Assembly (NCBI RefSeq): GCF_000316035.1
Contig: NZ_ANHX01000009.1
Location: 47,376-111,375 of the forward strand
Length of the DNA stretch: 64,000 nucleotides
Direction: 5' to 3'
Origin: Paenibacillus sp. PAMC 26794
Lineage (GTDB): Bacteria; Bacillota; Bacilli; Paenibacillales; Paenibacillaceae
Positions 16,306 to 25,708 of this stretch are shown one piece after another. The notes under the pieces were generated by a model. That model saw only the letters and a list, made by a program, of their open reading frames with translations. It made no database searches and was not told the origin of the DNA. The translations under genes were made by a program, and so were the position numbers. Each line of letters opens with the position of its first letter. Within the stretch, counting starts at the first letter, position 1.

Positions 16306-17269
16306 AGATCTGTTACATATGTTATTAAATGCAGAAGGACGATTCGTATCGGGTGAAGAGATCAGCCGTAATCTGTCCATCAGTCGGACCGCTGTGTGGA
16401 AACATGTGAACAAGTTGCGAGACATGGGTTATGAGTTTGAAGCGGTATCCCGCAAAGGATACCGTCTGGTAACGAAGCCGGATAGCATTGACGCTACTGG
16501 CCTCCAATTGGCCCTGGATACAACCGTATTTGGCCGTAAGGCTGTTTTGTTGGCTTCGACCCTGTCTACGCAAGGGGATGTTCTCAAGCTAGCTGAGCAA
16601 GGGCAGGCAGAAGGCGCTGTGGTCATTTCGGAAGAACAAACAGGAGGAAGAGGACGTTTCGGTCGACAGTGGTTCTCTCCTCCGGGTAAAGGAATCTGGA
16701 TGAGTGTCCTGTTGCGCCCTGCCCTACCACTTCAGCATACGCCGCAGCTAACTTTATTAACAGGAGTGGCTGTATGTCGTGCCGTTCGAGCTTGTACAGG
16801 AGCTGATGCAGGCATCAAATGGCCAAATGATCTGTTGATTGATGGACGCAAGGTATGTGGCATATTGCTTGAATCTACCGTGGAAGATCATGAAGTCAGA
16901 TACTGCATTGCAGGTATAGGTGTTGACGTGAACTTTGATCCCGAGGATTATCCGGAAGATCTGACCACAATCGCTACTTCGCTCAAGATGGAGACGGGGC
17001 AATCCGTTGATCGCACCAAACTAACGGCTGCCATTTTGACGGAGCTTGAACAGTTGTATTTTTTGTATCAAAAAGAAGGATTTGGCGTGATCTCAGCTCT
17101 ATGGGAGGCCCTGTCCGTATCGATGAATCGAGAGATTACAGTGACGAATCCTCATGGTGTCATTGAAGGGAAGGCAATCGGTCTTGACCCTTCTGGAGCA
17201 CTTATCGTGGAGAAGCACGATGGAGAACATACACTAATCATCTCTGGTGAGATTTCCTGGAAATCATAA
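16292..17269 (+). CDS. birA: Biotin-protein ligase / biotin operon repressor
   Basis: BirA makes biotinyl-AMP, attaches biotin to carboxylase subunits and represses biotin genes. The N-terminal winged helix (about 1-65; SGEEISRNLSISRTAVWKHV) is present, so it can act as a repressor. The catalytic core has GGRGRFGRQW, the adenylate-binding loop, and KWPNDL with the biotin-contacting lysine region; the C-terminal SH3-like domain ends the 325-aa protein. No biotin synthesis genes lie nearby. A structured RNA follows. Confidence 0.95.
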   Translation: MTKHEDLLHMLLNAEGRFVSGEEISRNLSISRTAVWKHVNKLRDMGYEFEAVSRKGYRLVTKPDSIDATGLQLALDTTVFGRKAVLLASTLSTQGDVLKLAEQGQAEGAVVISEEQTGGRGRFGRQWFSPPGKGIWMSVLLRPALPLQHTPQLTLLTGVAVCRAVRACTGADAGIKWPNDLLIDGRKVCGILLESTVEDHEVRYCIAGIGVDVNFDPEDYPEDLTTIATSLKMETGQSVDRTKLTAAILTELEQLYFLYQKEGFGVISALWEALSVSMNREITVTNPHGVIEGKAIGLDPSGALIVEKHDGEHTLIISGEISWKS

Positions 17270-17332
17270 ACAATTTGTCGAATTTTCACTGGTAAAATGA
17301 ACATAAGACGTGAAGTTTGAGCAGAACTTTGG

Positions 17333-17572
17333 TATACTGTGTTCGTGAGGCGATATCGGCTAATGCAGACCGAATTGCACTCCCGTAACAGTAGCCTTTG
17401 TTCTGCTTTGATGTGTTTTATACAAGCAGACCGCAGTGCAAGAATGAAATACGTTTAAGTGAGTTGTTGGATTCTGCTCTGAGCCGAAGAGGACCGAGAC
17501 AGAAGGGACGATCGCAAGTGACTCTTTTTTGACTTTTCGGGACTTTTTAGTGGAAAACTAAAAGGTTTTTTT
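17333..17572 (+). ncRNA. Candidate structured RNA upstream of panB (6S-like rod or leader with alternative pairing)
   Basis: The 344 bases between birA and panB hold a TATACT (17333-17338) -10 box, weak in its -35, then a region with nested perfect helices: TCGGCT/AGCCGA (17356-17361 with 17482-17487), GCAGA/TCTGC (17365 with 17473), TTGCACT/AGTGCAA (17375 with 17435) and TCTGCTT/AAGCAGA (17402 with 17424). It ends in a terminator hairpin (17543-17565) plus T-run. GCAGACCG occurs twice (17365, 17426) and TCTGC twice, so exclusive pairings are possible. No open frame with a ribosome site is present. The RNA could be free-standing, like 6S RNA, or a termination-controlled panB leader. Confidence 0.55.
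17543..17572 (+). terminator. Rho-independent terminator before panB
   Basis: CTTTTTAGT (17543-17551) pairs with ACTAAAAGG (17557-17565) around GGAAA and a run of seven T follows. It lies 42 bases before the panB start, so panBCD needs readthrough or antitermination unless another promoter exists in the short remaining gap. Confidence 0.8.
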
Positions 17573-17613
17573 GTTGCGTTTATTTGAAAAGAAGAAAGGA
17601 GCCATGACAGAAA

Positions 17614-18492
17614 ATGGCGAACAAACAACCGATGAATATTGTGAAAATGAAAAAATACAAGCAGGATGGCGTGCCGCTCAGTATGATTACGGCTTACGAT
17701 TATCCAACAGCACTTCTTGCAGAGGAAGCAGGCATCGATCTGATCCTCGTTGGCGATTCACTTGGCAATGTAGTGCTCGGTTATAACTCGACGCTTCCGG
17801 TGACCATCGACGACATGGTGTACCACACACGTTCCGTAGTACGCGGGGCTGAGAAGACGTTTATTGTGGCTGACATGCCTTTTATGACGTATCATGGCAG
17901 CGTGGATGAGACGCTTAAGGGTGTACGTCGACTGATGCAAGAAGGGCATGCCCATGCGGTTAAAATGGAAGGCGGAGTCGAAGTAGCCGACACCGTCAGA
18001 GCAGTCGTACAAGCAGGCGTGCCTGTTCTTGGACATATCGGACTGACACCTCAATCGGTTAATCAGATTGGTGGTTACCGCATTCAGGGCAAGGATGCAG
18101 CAGATGCGAAACGTCTGATGGACGAAGCCAAAGCCTTGGAAGCTGCAGGCGCGTTTGGCATTGTGCTTGAACTGGTTACGGAAGAAGTTGCACGGGCGAT
18201 CTCGGAGGAACTGTCCATCCCTACCATCGGAATTGGAGCAGGACGAGGCTGTGATGGTCAGGTACTGGTATTCCACGATGTGGTTCAATACGCCTCTCCG
18301 TATACGCCCAAACGATTTGTCAAAACCTATGGAGATGTGGGTACATTAATCAGAACGAGCATCGAAGCTTACGTGAAAGAAGTGAAAGATCGTTCGTTCC
18401 CGGCCGAAGAGCATGTATTCAATGCGGCGGATGGTGTTCTGGATCAACTGTACGGCGGACAACGCAAGGAAAAGGTGGGGAGTAACTCATGA
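17614..18492 (+). CDS. panB: 3-methyl-2-oxobutanoate hydroxymethyltransferase
   Basis: PanB transfers a hydroxymethyl group from methylene-tetrahydrofolate to ketoisovalerate, the first step to pantothenate. The sequence shows the TIM-barrel signatures MITAYDYPTALLAEEAGID, VGDSLG (metal ligand Asp) and HIGLTPQ, and the KMEGG region. Length is 292 aa. ATG 17614 lies about 11 bases after AAAGGAG; an ATG at 17604 is in another frame. panB, panC and panD overlap in series, so they form one operon. Confidence 0.95.
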   Translation: MANKQPMNIVKMKKYKQDGVPLSMITAYDYPTALLAEEAGIDLILVGDSLGNVVLGYNSTLPVTIDDMVYHTRSVVRGAEKTFIVADMPFMTYHGSVDETLKGVRRLMQEGHAHAVKMEGGVEVADTVRAVVQAGVPVLGHIGLTPQSVNQIGGYRIQGKDAADAKRLMDEAKALEAAGAFGIVLELVTEEVARAISEELSIPTIGIGAGRGCDGQVLVFHDVVQYASPYTPKRFVKTYGDVGTLIRTSIEAYVKEVKDRSFPAEEHVFNAADGVLDQLYGGQRKEKVGSNS

Positions 18493-19385
18493 AAGTATTA
18501 CGGACAATCGCAGAGTTAAGACAGGAACTAAGTTTGAAGCGTCAAGCGATTAGGTCCAGTGCATCCGTTGTAGGTCTGGTACCGACAATGGGTTATCTTC
18601 ATCAAGGTCATGCAAGCTTGATGCAGGCAGCCAGACAACAGAGCGATATCGTGGTATTAAGCATATTCGTTAATCCGATTCAATTTGGCCCTAATGAAGA
18701 TTTTGACAGCTATCCGCGGGATGAAGCCAGAGATGTGGAAACAGCACGCTTACAAGGAGTGGATATCGTATTTATTCCCTCTGTGGAAGAGATGTATCCA
18801 CAGGCAACGCAAACGACGGTATCTGTCTCAAAACTGACGGAGCGCTTATGTGGCGCTTCCCGTCCGGGGCATTTTGACGGGGTAACGACCGTAGTCTCCA
18901 AGCTCTTCAACATCGTACAGCCACAGTGTGCATTTTTTGGTATGAAAGACGCTCAGCAGGTTGCGGTCATTCAACAGATGGTGAATGATTTGAATATGCC
19001 TGTAGAAATTGTACCCTGTCCAATTGTTCGCGAAGAGGATGGCCTTGCCCTCAGTTCACGTAATGTCTATCTTAGCACAGAACAGCGTATACAGGCGTTG
19101 GTTCTGTCGAAGGCACTGCGCGCAGCTCAGCAAGTCGCAGATTCAGGTGTAGCTATAAACGCAGCAGATATCCGTCGTATTCTGCGCGAGCAGATTGCAA
19201 CCTCACCGCTTGCCGTTATCGACTACGCCGAGATTCAGGCTTTTCCAAGTCTGGAGCCGCTCGCAGATCAGGAGGAAGTTCAAGGACGTGACGATCTGCT
19301 CATCGCACTTGCGGTAAAATTCGGAAAAACAAGATTGATTGACAATATAAGGTTGCAAAAATCGGAGGTACTGTCCCATGTTTAG
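18489..19385 (+). CDS. panC: Pantoate-beta-alanine ligase
   Basis: PanC joins pantoate and beta-alanine with ATP to give pantothenate. [15 protein letters not shown] carries the HIGH-like nucleotide motif (HQGH), PNPIQF-type block reads [16 protein letters not shown], and the KMSKS-like region appears as [11 protein letters not shown]. Length is 298 aa. It overlaps panB by four bases and panD by eight. Confidence 0.95.
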   Translation: MKVLRTIAELRQELSLKRQAIRSSASVVGLVPTMGYLHQGHASLMQAARQQSDIVVLSIFVNPIQFGPNEDFDSYPRDEARDVETARLQGVDIVFIPSVEEMYPQATQTTVSVSKLTERLCGASRPGHFDGVTTVVSKLFNIVQPQCAFFGMKDAQQVAVIQQMVNDLNMPVEIVPCPIVREEDGLALSSRNVYLSTEQRIQALVLSKALRAAQQVADSGVAINAADIRRILREQIATSPLAVIDYAEIQAFPSLEPLADQEEVQGRDDLLIALAVKFGKTRLIDNIRLQKSEVLSHV

Positions 19386-19761
19386 AACACTGATGAAATC
19401 CAAAATTCACCGGGCCACGGTAACGGAAGCCAACTTGAACTATGTGGGTAGCATTACCATAGATGAAGACTTGATGGAAACATCGGACTTGATGGAAAAC
19501 GAAAAAGTGCAAATTGTGAACAACAACAATGGTGCACGTCTGGAAACTTATGTGATTCCAGGACCACGCGGAAGTGGGGTCATATGTCTTAACGGCGCAG
19601 CTGCACGTCTGGTACAGCCTGGAGATAACGTCATTATCATTTCTTACGCCATGATGTCGCAAGAAGAGGCAAATACTCACAAACCAACCGTTGTATTTGT
19701 AGATGGACAGAATAAACCTGTACAAACGATGAAACAGGAAGTCCACGCCACAATTATGTAA
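19378..19761 (+). CDS. panD: Aspartate 1-decarboxylase (pyruvoyl type)
   Basis: PanD makes beta-alanine from aspartate. The proenzyme cleaves itself at the Gly-Ser bond; here YVGSITID near residue 22-29 contains G24-S25, and the new N-terminal serine becomes the pyruvoyl group. K9 ([10 protein letters not shown]) and the NGAAARL segment are conserved. Length is 127 aa. It is the last gene of panBCD. An inverted repeat follows before the next gene. Confidence 0.96.
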   Translation: MFRTLMKSKIHRATVTEANLNYVGSITIDEDLMETSDLMENEKVQIVNNNNGARLETYVIPGPRGSGVICLNGAAARLVQPGDNVIIISYAMMSQEEANTHKPTVVFVDGQNKPVQTMKQEVHATIM

Positions 19762-19787
19762 TCGACTGGTAAGGAGAATGAAATCGG

Positions 19788-19841
19788 CCCTTGAAGCAAA
19801 AAATGAGTACAGGTCACTGCACTAATCCATTTTTTCAAGGG
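19788..19841 (+). repeat. Long inverted repeat between panD and the TPR gene
   Basis: CCCTTG (19788-19793) pairs with CAAGGG (19836-19841), and AAAAAATG (19798-19805) with CATTTTTT (19828-19835), with a four-base bulge. It ends beside GGTGGGGA, the ribosome site of the following gene, and could be a weak terminator or a translation-control hairpin. Confidence 0.5.
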
Positions 19842-19854
19842 TGGGGATGCATCG

Positions 19855-20502
19855 ATGTTCCAGCATGTTTTCGCAGAAATGAACGACATGTTAGATGAAA
19901 TTATCAAGAGCTATCCTTCCGCTGAAGGCCTGAACAAACAAGAATTGCTGCAAAAGTGGAACTTGCTTAAGCGGATGAGTGACGGAATGCTGGATGAATG
20001 GCTGATGTTTGAAGAAAAGATGAGCCAGGTGAGGGAGCGGGAGATGGATAAGCCTGCTTCCCTTGAACCGGAACAGGAAGCTGTTACCGCTCTGCCTGAA
20101 CTCCATCTGGAATGTTTCAGTCGAGGTCAGGGATATTTCAAGTTACAGATGTATCCGCAGGCGATCATGCAGTTCTCCCGGGTTGTGACCGACCATCCGG
20201 AGAGTGCATTGACTCGTTTTTACCTGGCGCTCGCGTATCTGAATCTGGAACAAATGGCGGAAGCCGGGACACATTTGCAGCAGATCATGTACCTTCAGGG
20301 TTCACCTCGCTTAAAAGGGCTTGTGTGTAACGCCCTGGGCTGTATTCAAGCAAAGCTTGCGAATCCCGAAGCTGCATGTTCACTCTTTGCACAGGCCCTT
20401 CAGTATGACCCGACATTGACCGAACCACTGTACAACATGGAAGCTTGCAGGTTGAACAGGGGAAAATTGCAATATGCTAATCAGCTGACGACCCTTCATT
20501 AA
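19855..20502 (+). CDS. TPR-repeat protein
   Basis: This 215-aa protein has an N-terminal helical part (1-80; MLDEIIKSYPSAEGLNKQEL) and TPR units from about 82 to 200 (GQGYFKLQMYPQAIMQFSRV, TRFYLALAYLNLEQMAEAG, GLVCNALGCIQAKLANPEAA). It probably mediates protein contacts; the partner is unknown. ATG 19855 follows GGTGGGGA. It stands between panD and dinG, where B. subtilis has no gene. Confidence 0.75.
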   Translation: MFQHVFAEMNDMLDEIIKSYPSAEGLNKQELLQKWNLLKRMSDGMLDEWLMFEEKMSQVREREMDKPASLEPEQEAVTALPELHLECFSRGQGYFKLQMYPQAIMQFSRVVTDHPESALTRFYLALAYLNLEQMAEAGTHLQQIMYLQGSPRLKGLVCNALGCIQAKLANPEAACSLFAQALQYDPTLTEPLYNMEACRLNRGKLQYANQLTTLH

Positions 20503-20515
20503 GCGGGAATTCGGC

Positions 20516-20572
20516 GACAAAAAAACGGTGTTCCCTCCTTTGGCATAGCGGCGGGGACACCGCTTTTTTGTC
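20516..20572 (+). terminator. Rho-independent terminator after the TPR gene
   Basis: GACAAAAAAA...CGGTGTTCCC (20516-20535) pairs with GGGGACACCG and TTTTTTGTC (20553-20572). The flanking A and T runs make it work in both directions. Confidence 0.85.
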
Positions 20573-20644
20573 AGTTAATTTTCAAATCCCCTTTTTTTTG
20601 CTATGCTGTAACATAGACTGGAATGGAAGGGACCGTACATTGCA

Positions 20645-23506
20645 ATGAAATTTGCCGTATTGGATTTCGAAACAACCGGCACGCAGTCCGACGGTGAGAT
20701 TATACAGGCCGGACTTGCCATCATAGATCATGACTACAGCATAACTCAAATATATAGTTCTTATGTGAACCCTGGTGTACCGATTCCCCCGTTTATTTCG
20801 GGGTTGACGGGTATTACCGATGAAGATGTGGCGGACGCTCCTTCACTCGAAGAGATGATGATGGAGATGGTTCCGCTGCTTAATGATGTGGTGCTTGTTG
20901 GACACAACGTCGCTTTTGATTTTCACTTTTTGCAGAATGCTCTTGACCGTTGCGGTTATTTGCCGTTCACTGGCCGCATTCTGGACACGATTGATTTTCT
21001 GAAGATTACATTCCCATCATTAGGTTCTTATCAACTCGGTTATGTGTCTTCTGAATTTGGATTTCAACATGATCGCCCTCACCAGGCAGACAGTGATGCA
21101 CTGGCGACAGCCTATGTGCTGCTCAAGTGTCTGGACGAGTTAAAGGAATTACCGCTCATAACGATTCAGCGCCTCAGTGACCTGTTTGCACCAGAAGACA
21201 GTGACTTGGGTTGGTTTTTGGACGGAATGCGCGGTGAGAAGGAAGCAGAGCCGATTCAGGATCTGGACGGACATACCTATTATCGTCAGCTTGCTCTTAA
21301 TGTAAGTGATTGGACCGATATAGGTGCACCACGCGATGAGCGGGAGGCTAACCCCCTCGATGGTGTAAGCTTCGAACAGTTTATGGACCAGGTTCGGGAG
21401 AACCTGAAGGATACGCTGGATCATTACGAAGAGCGTGAAGCGCAGACTCAGATGTTCAGCAGTGTAAGGCAAGCCCTGGATGAAGAGAAACATCTCTTGA
21501 TTGAAGCAGGAACAGGCACTGGTAAATCTCTGGGTTATCTGTTGCCTGCTATTTACGAAAGTGTGAAGCAAGAACAGAAAGTTATGGTCAGCACGCATAC
21601 GATCAACCTGCAGGAGCAATTGAGAGAGCGGGACATTCCGATGCTGACTCAAGTGGTTCCATTCCCGTTTAAGGCTGCTGTATTCAAAGGACGTGGACAT
21701 TACCTGTGCCTGCGCAAATTTGAACACAAAATCAATAAACGTGAATTCGCCACACCAAAAGAGGATTATTTCACAGCCGCTCAGATGATCGTCTGGCTTA
21801 CGCAGACCGAAACCGGAGATGATGAGGAACTTAACCTTAGCGGACGCGGAGGGGACTTCTGGGAGACGGTACAGAGCGAATCCGAGTCATGTTTGGGAAG
21901 ATCCTGTCCATGGTTCCGTAAATGTTTCTACCATCGTGCCAAACATGAGGCCGGGTTGTCTGATATCGTAATCACCAATCACTCCAAATTATTTACGGAT
22001 GTAAAAGCCGCGCATCAGCTGCTGCCAGCCTATGAGAGTCTTGTGATCGATGAGGCACATCATCTGGAGGATGTCGCTGGTAAACATCTTGGAATGCATA
22101 TGAAATATTTCACCTTGGTTCACACACTGACCCGCCTGTTTAAAGACAGTCGTAATGGTCAGCTGCCTATGCTTCGTTCGCAGTTATCCGGGCATGAAAA
22201 TTCGGTGCAATGGGGCTCCATGGTGGATCAGATGTTTCCGCTCGCTCTTGAAGTTAAGGAGCTGTGGGATCGTATGAGCGATGCCTTGTTCGGTCTGTTG
22301 CCTGAACGAAGTGATGCTTCACCCGGAGAGACGGGGCAATTTTCACTGCGTCTGAAAGCATCTCAGAAACCTGCAAAATGGCAGGAGTTGCAGGATCTGG
22401 AGAACCAGATCTATGTGACTCTGGGCGATTTAGTTCGCAAAGGGGACAAATTGCTGCTTGAGGTGAAAGAAGATCAGGATGATTATCAATCGGATAGTCT
22501 GATCACTGACATTACAGGACTGCTGAAAGATCTGACCACATTGAAGGAGAATCTACGTTTCTTCATGCGAATGGATGATGCCAAAACGGTGTACTGGATG
22601 GAAGCCAGCGGCCAGTTCCGCAGCAAATCTCTCCAGCTGTATGCCGTACCTGTAGATGTCAGTGCACAACTTAAGGATTTGTTTTTTGACAAAAAGAAAA
22701 GTGTTGTGCTTACATCGGCGACGCTTTCGGTAGATAAGTCATTCCAGTTCATGATTGAGCAGCTTGGCTTACAGGAAGCCTCTGAGAATAATAGGTTGTT
22801 AACATCAATGCTGCCATCACCTTTCAACTATCGCGATCAGGCACTTCTGGTGATTCCGCGTGATTTCCCGAGTGTGAAGGGAAGTGTGGGTGATGCACAC
22901 TTTGTTAATATGCTGGTGCAATCACTCGCAGAGACGGCAATTGCCACGCGTGGACGCATGATGGTTCTGTTTACTTCATACAAGATGCTGCGACAGGTCT
23001 ATGATCCACTGAAGGAGGCACTGTCTGGTAACGACATCTCGTTGCTTGGGCAAGGCGTTGACAGTGGAAGTCGTTCCAAATTGACTCGAAGGTTCCAAGA
23101 TGCCAAAGCAACGGTACTTCTGGGCACAAGCAGCTTCTGGGAGGGTGTAGATATCCCGGGAGAGGCGCTAACCTGTCTCGCTATTGTGCGACTGCCTTTC
23201 CAGCCACCGAATCATCCGTTGGTAGAAGCCAAGAGTGAGTTGCTTCAGGAACAAAAGAAAAATCCGTTCATGAAACTGTCCGTGCCACAAGCGGTCATTC
23301 GTTTCAAGCAAGGATTTGGCCGATTGGTGCGTACAGCAAAGGACAGAGGAATTGTCATTGTTTATGATACACGGGTGATTGAAGCGTATTATGGTAAATT
23401 CTTTTTATATTCATTACCTGGTCCCAAAATGGAGCATATGCTCACGGAGCAGATGGTTCCACGAATTACCGAGTGGTTGGAAAAACCTGCTAATGAACAA
23501 AAATAA
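20645..23506 (+). CDS. dinG: DinG-family helicase with N-terminal exonuclease domain
   Basis: The 953-aa protein joins a DEDDh 3'-5' exonuclease domain (about 1-170; D7 and E9 in LDFETTG, H146 and D150 in HQADSDA) to an XPD/DinG-type superfamily 2 helicase. AGTGTGKS (288-295) is Walker A and DEAH is at 469-472. Four cysteines (C355, C416, C421, C427) between Walker A and DEAH are placed like the iron-sulfur ligands of E. coli DinG, so a 4Fe-4S cluster is likely; some Gram-positive DinG proteins lack it. The role is in DNA repair. ATG 20645 follows GGAAGGGA. Confidence 0.92.
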   Translation: MKFAVLDFETTGTQSDGEIIQAGLAIIDHDYSITQIYSSYVNPGVPIPPFISGLTGITDEDVADAPSLEEMMMEMVPLLNDVVLVGHNVAFDFHFLQNALDRCGYLPFTGRILDTIDFLKITFPSLGSYQLGYVSSEFGFQHDRPHQADSDALATAYVLLKCLDELKELPLITIQRLSDLFAPEDSDLGWFLDGMRGEKEAEPIQDLDGHTYYRQLALNVSDWTDIGAPRDEREANPLDGVSFEQFMDQVRENLKDTLDHYEEREAQTQMFSSVRQALDEEKHLLIEAGTGTGKSLGYLLPAIYESVKQEQKVMVSTHTINLQEQLRERDIPMLTQVVPFPFKAAVFKGRGHYLCLRKFEHKINKREFATPKEDYFTAAQMIVWLTQTETGDDEELNLSGRGGDFWETVQSESESCLGRSCPWFRKCFYHRAKHEAGLSDIVITNHSKLFTDVKAAHQLLPAYESLVIDEAHHLEDVAGKHLGMHMKYFTLVHTLTRLFKDSRNGQLPMLRSQLSGHENSVQWGSMVDQMFPLALEVKELWDRMSDALFGLLPERSDASPGETGQFSLRLKASQKPAKWQELQDLENQIYVTLGDLVRKGDKLLLEVKEDQDDYQSDSLITDITGLLKDLTTLKENLRFFMRMDDAKTVYWMEASGQFRSKSLQLYAVPVDVSAQLKDLFFDKKKSVVLTSATLSVDKSFQFMIEQLGLQEASENNRLLTSMLPSPFNYRDQALLVIPRDFPSVKGSVGDAHFVNMLVQSLAETAIATRGRMMVLFTSYKMLRQVYDPLKEALSGNDISLLGQGVDSGSRSKLTRRFQDAKATVLLGTSSFWEGVDIPGEALTCLAIVRLPFQPPNHPLVEAKSELLQEQKKNPFMKLSVPQAVIRFKQGFGRLVRTAKDRGIVIVYDTRVIEAYYGKFFLYSLPGPKMEHMLTEQMVPRITEWLEKPANEQK

Positions 23507-23624
23507 TGGTTGTTTTGTTCGTTATATCATTGCATGACACTATCGTTTGGCGTTAAACTTTATTAGATATTTCCATATCCGATAAAAGCAGTTGCACGTA
23601 AGAACTTATAACCTAAATTACAAG

Positions 23625-23683
23625 GAGCATTCTGTATAAAATGTCACGTTTATCTTTGAGTTTATACAGAATGCTCATTTTTT
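23625..23683 (+). terminator. Rho-independent terminator after dinG (perfect 16-bp stem)
   Basis: GAGCATTCTGTATAAA (23625-23640) is the exact reverse complement of 23661-23676, with a 20-base loop, followed by TTTTTT. Confidence 0.85.
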
Positions 23684-23724
23684 CATCTATTATTTTATCG
23701 TGGCCTTGGTAAGGGGGAGCAAGA

Positions 23725-24378
23725 ATGAAATCGGATAAAATTTCGGAAGCGGTGGTACGACGTCTGCCTGTATACTTGCGTTATTTGAACGAGTTGCATC
23801 AGCGTGAGGTGGCTACTGTTTCTTCTCAGGAGCTTGGACAGAGGCTGGATCTGAATCCGGCCCAAATTCGTAAAGACCTGGCATACTTTGGTGATTTTGG
23901 TCGTAAAGGGATCGGGTATGATGTATCCTATTTGATCGAAAAAATTCGTCACATTCTCAAAATCGATCAGCAAATTAATGTAGCTCTGGTAGGCGCGGGT
24001 AACCTCGGACAGGCCTTGTCCAACTACAACGCATATCTGAAAGACAACATGAAGATTGTAGCTGTATTTGATGCATATGGACCGAAGATTGGCAGTCAAA
24101 TCAACAGTTTGACGGTAAAACCAATGGATGAATTGACGGGAGCGGTTAAAACGGAAAACATCCGCATCGGAATTATCACGGTTCCGGATACGGAAGCCCA
24201 AAATGTAGCGGATCAGCTTATTGAATCCGGAATCGAAGCGATCCTTAATTTTGCACCAACCATTCTAAAAACACCGCCGCATATCCGCATTCACCATGCT
24301 GACTTTACAACGGATCTGCTTAGTTTGGCCTATTATTTGGAGACTGGAAAGGACGACGAGGAAGATGACAACAAATAG
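23725..24378 (+). CDS. rex: Redox-sensing transcriptional repressor Rex
   Basis: Rex represses fermentative and respiratory genes and leaves DNA when the NADH/NAD ratio rises. The N-terminal winged helix (1-80; SSQELGQRLDLNPAQIRKDL) and the Rossmann domain with VGAGNLG (89-95) are both complete; 217 aa is normal. ATG 23725 follows AAGGGGGAG. The 3' end overlaps the deaminase gene by 14 bases. Two typical Rex-controlled functions, the acetate kinase gene and an hbd gene, lie 4-7 kb downstream, but I found no clear Rex box before them. Confidence 0.95.
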   Translation: MKSDKISEAVVRRLPVYLRYLNELHQREVATVSSQELGQRLDLNPAQIRKDLAYFGDFGRKGIGYDVSYLIEKIRHILKIDQQINVALVGAGNLGQALSNYNAYLKDNMKIVAVFDAYGPKIGSQINSLTVKPMDELTGAVKTENIRIGIITVPDTEAQNVADQLIESGIEAILNFAPTILKTPPHIRIHHADFTTDLLSLAYYLETGKDDEEDDNK

Positions 24379-25669
24379 ATGGGTAATTCACAACGGCAAA
24401 TTTGCCGTTAATGAAGGCGCAACATGGAACGTGGTCCAAGGATACATGGTTGTCGAGAATGACAAGATTGTGCATATTGGTGAGACATTGCCGGATGGAG
24501 ACGAAAATTGTACCAAAGTGGATGGAAAAGGACTGTTCTTCCTGCCGGGTCTGATCAATACGCATGGTCATGCTGCGATGTCGTTACTCAGAGGGCACGG
24601 AGACGATCTTGCATTGCAAGTATGGTTGCAGGAAAAAATGTGGCCGATGGAAGCGAAAATGACTTCAGAAGACGTATATTGGGGAACTTCGCTATCGGTG
24701 CTTGAAATGTTGAAAGGCGGAACTACAGCGTTCCTGGACATGTATGATCACATGGATCAAGTTGCCAAAGTTGTGGAGCAATCCGGCGTTAGAGCAGCAC
24801 TGGCACGTGGTGTAATCGGGCTGTGCTCGGAAGAAGAGCAATTGCGGAAGCTGGAGGAGTCGGCTGCGTTTGCGCGTGAGTGGAATGGACAGGCAGATGG
24901 TCGCATTACAACCGTAATCTCGCCACATGCACCATATACATGCCCTCCTGACTACATAGAGAAGCTTGTGCAGGTCGCCAACGACCTGAACCTTCCCCTT
25001 CATACACATATGTCGGAAACGCTTCGTGAAGTGGAGCAGAACGTGGCTGATTATGGACTGCGGCCTGTGGCACATCTGGAGAAACTGGGCTTTTTCTCCC
25101 GTCCATCCCTGGTTGCACATGCGGTACATCTGAATGACGAAGAGATTGAGATTCTGGCCCGTCATGATGTGGCTGTATCCCATAACCCGGGAAGTAACCT
25201 GAAACTCGCTTCCGGTGTTGCGCGGGTACCTGCGTTGCTGAAAGCAGGAGTTACCGTGTCGCTCGGAACAGACGGACCGGCAAGCAACAACAACCTGGAT
25301 ATGTTTGAGGAAATGAGACTGGCTGCATTGATCCACAAAGGTGTATCTGGTGACCCGACGGCAGTGCCAGCAGGCGAAGCGTTACTACTCGGAACGTCAT
25401 ATGGCGCCAAATCCATCTTCTTGAACAATACCGGAGCACTCCAGGTCGGCATGAAGGCTGATTTTATCGCCTTGGACATTGAACAGGCACATTTCTATCC
25501 ACACACAGACCTGATCTCACATACGATCTACTCGGCTTCTGCGAAAGATGTAGAGCACGTATGGGTGGATGGAAAACAAGTGGTTAAAAATCGCGAATGT
25601 CTGACGCTGGATGAAGAGCGCATTTTGCGTGAGTCTCAATTGGCATTTGATGGTCTGCTTGCTCGTTAA
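24365..25669 (+). CDS. mtaD: 5-methylthioadenosine/S-adenosylhomocysteine deaminase
   Basis: This 434-aa amidohydrolase has the TIM-barrel metal site: GLINTHGHAAM (H67, H69), HTHMSET, HAVHL and SLGTDGPASNN. These patterns are characteristic of the MTA/SAH deaminase subgroup, which converts these adenosine derivatives to their inosine forms; related guanine deaminases or chlorohydrolases cannot be fully excluded. ATG 24365 overlaps the end of rex, and GAGGAAG lies close upstream. The methionine-salvage genes at 35.6-43 kb act on the same metabolite pool. Confidence 0.85.
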   Translation: MTTNRWVIHNGKFAVNEGATWNVVQGYMVVENDKIVHIGETLPDGDENCTKVDGKGLFFLPGLINTHGHAAMSLLRGHGDDLALQVWLQEKMWPMEAKMTSEDVYWGTSLSVLEMLKGGTTAFLDMYDHMDQVAKVVEQSGVRAALARGVIGLCSEEEQLRKLEESAAFAREWNGQADGRITTVISPHAPYTCPPDYIEKLVQVANDLNLPLHTHMSETLREVEQNVADYGLRPVAHLEKLGFFSRPSLVAHAVHLNDEEIEILARHDVAVSHNPGSNLKLASGVARVPALLKAGVTVSLGTDGPASNNNLDMFEEMRLAALIHKGVSGDPTAVPAGEALLLGTSYGAKSIFLNNTGALQVGMKADFIALDIEQAHFYPHTDLISHTIYSASAKDVEHVWVDGKQVVKNRECLTLDEERILRESQLAFDGLLAR

Positions 25670-25708
25670 TTGCAAGATAGAGCATCATAGGGAAAGGAAG
25701 TTCGGCTT

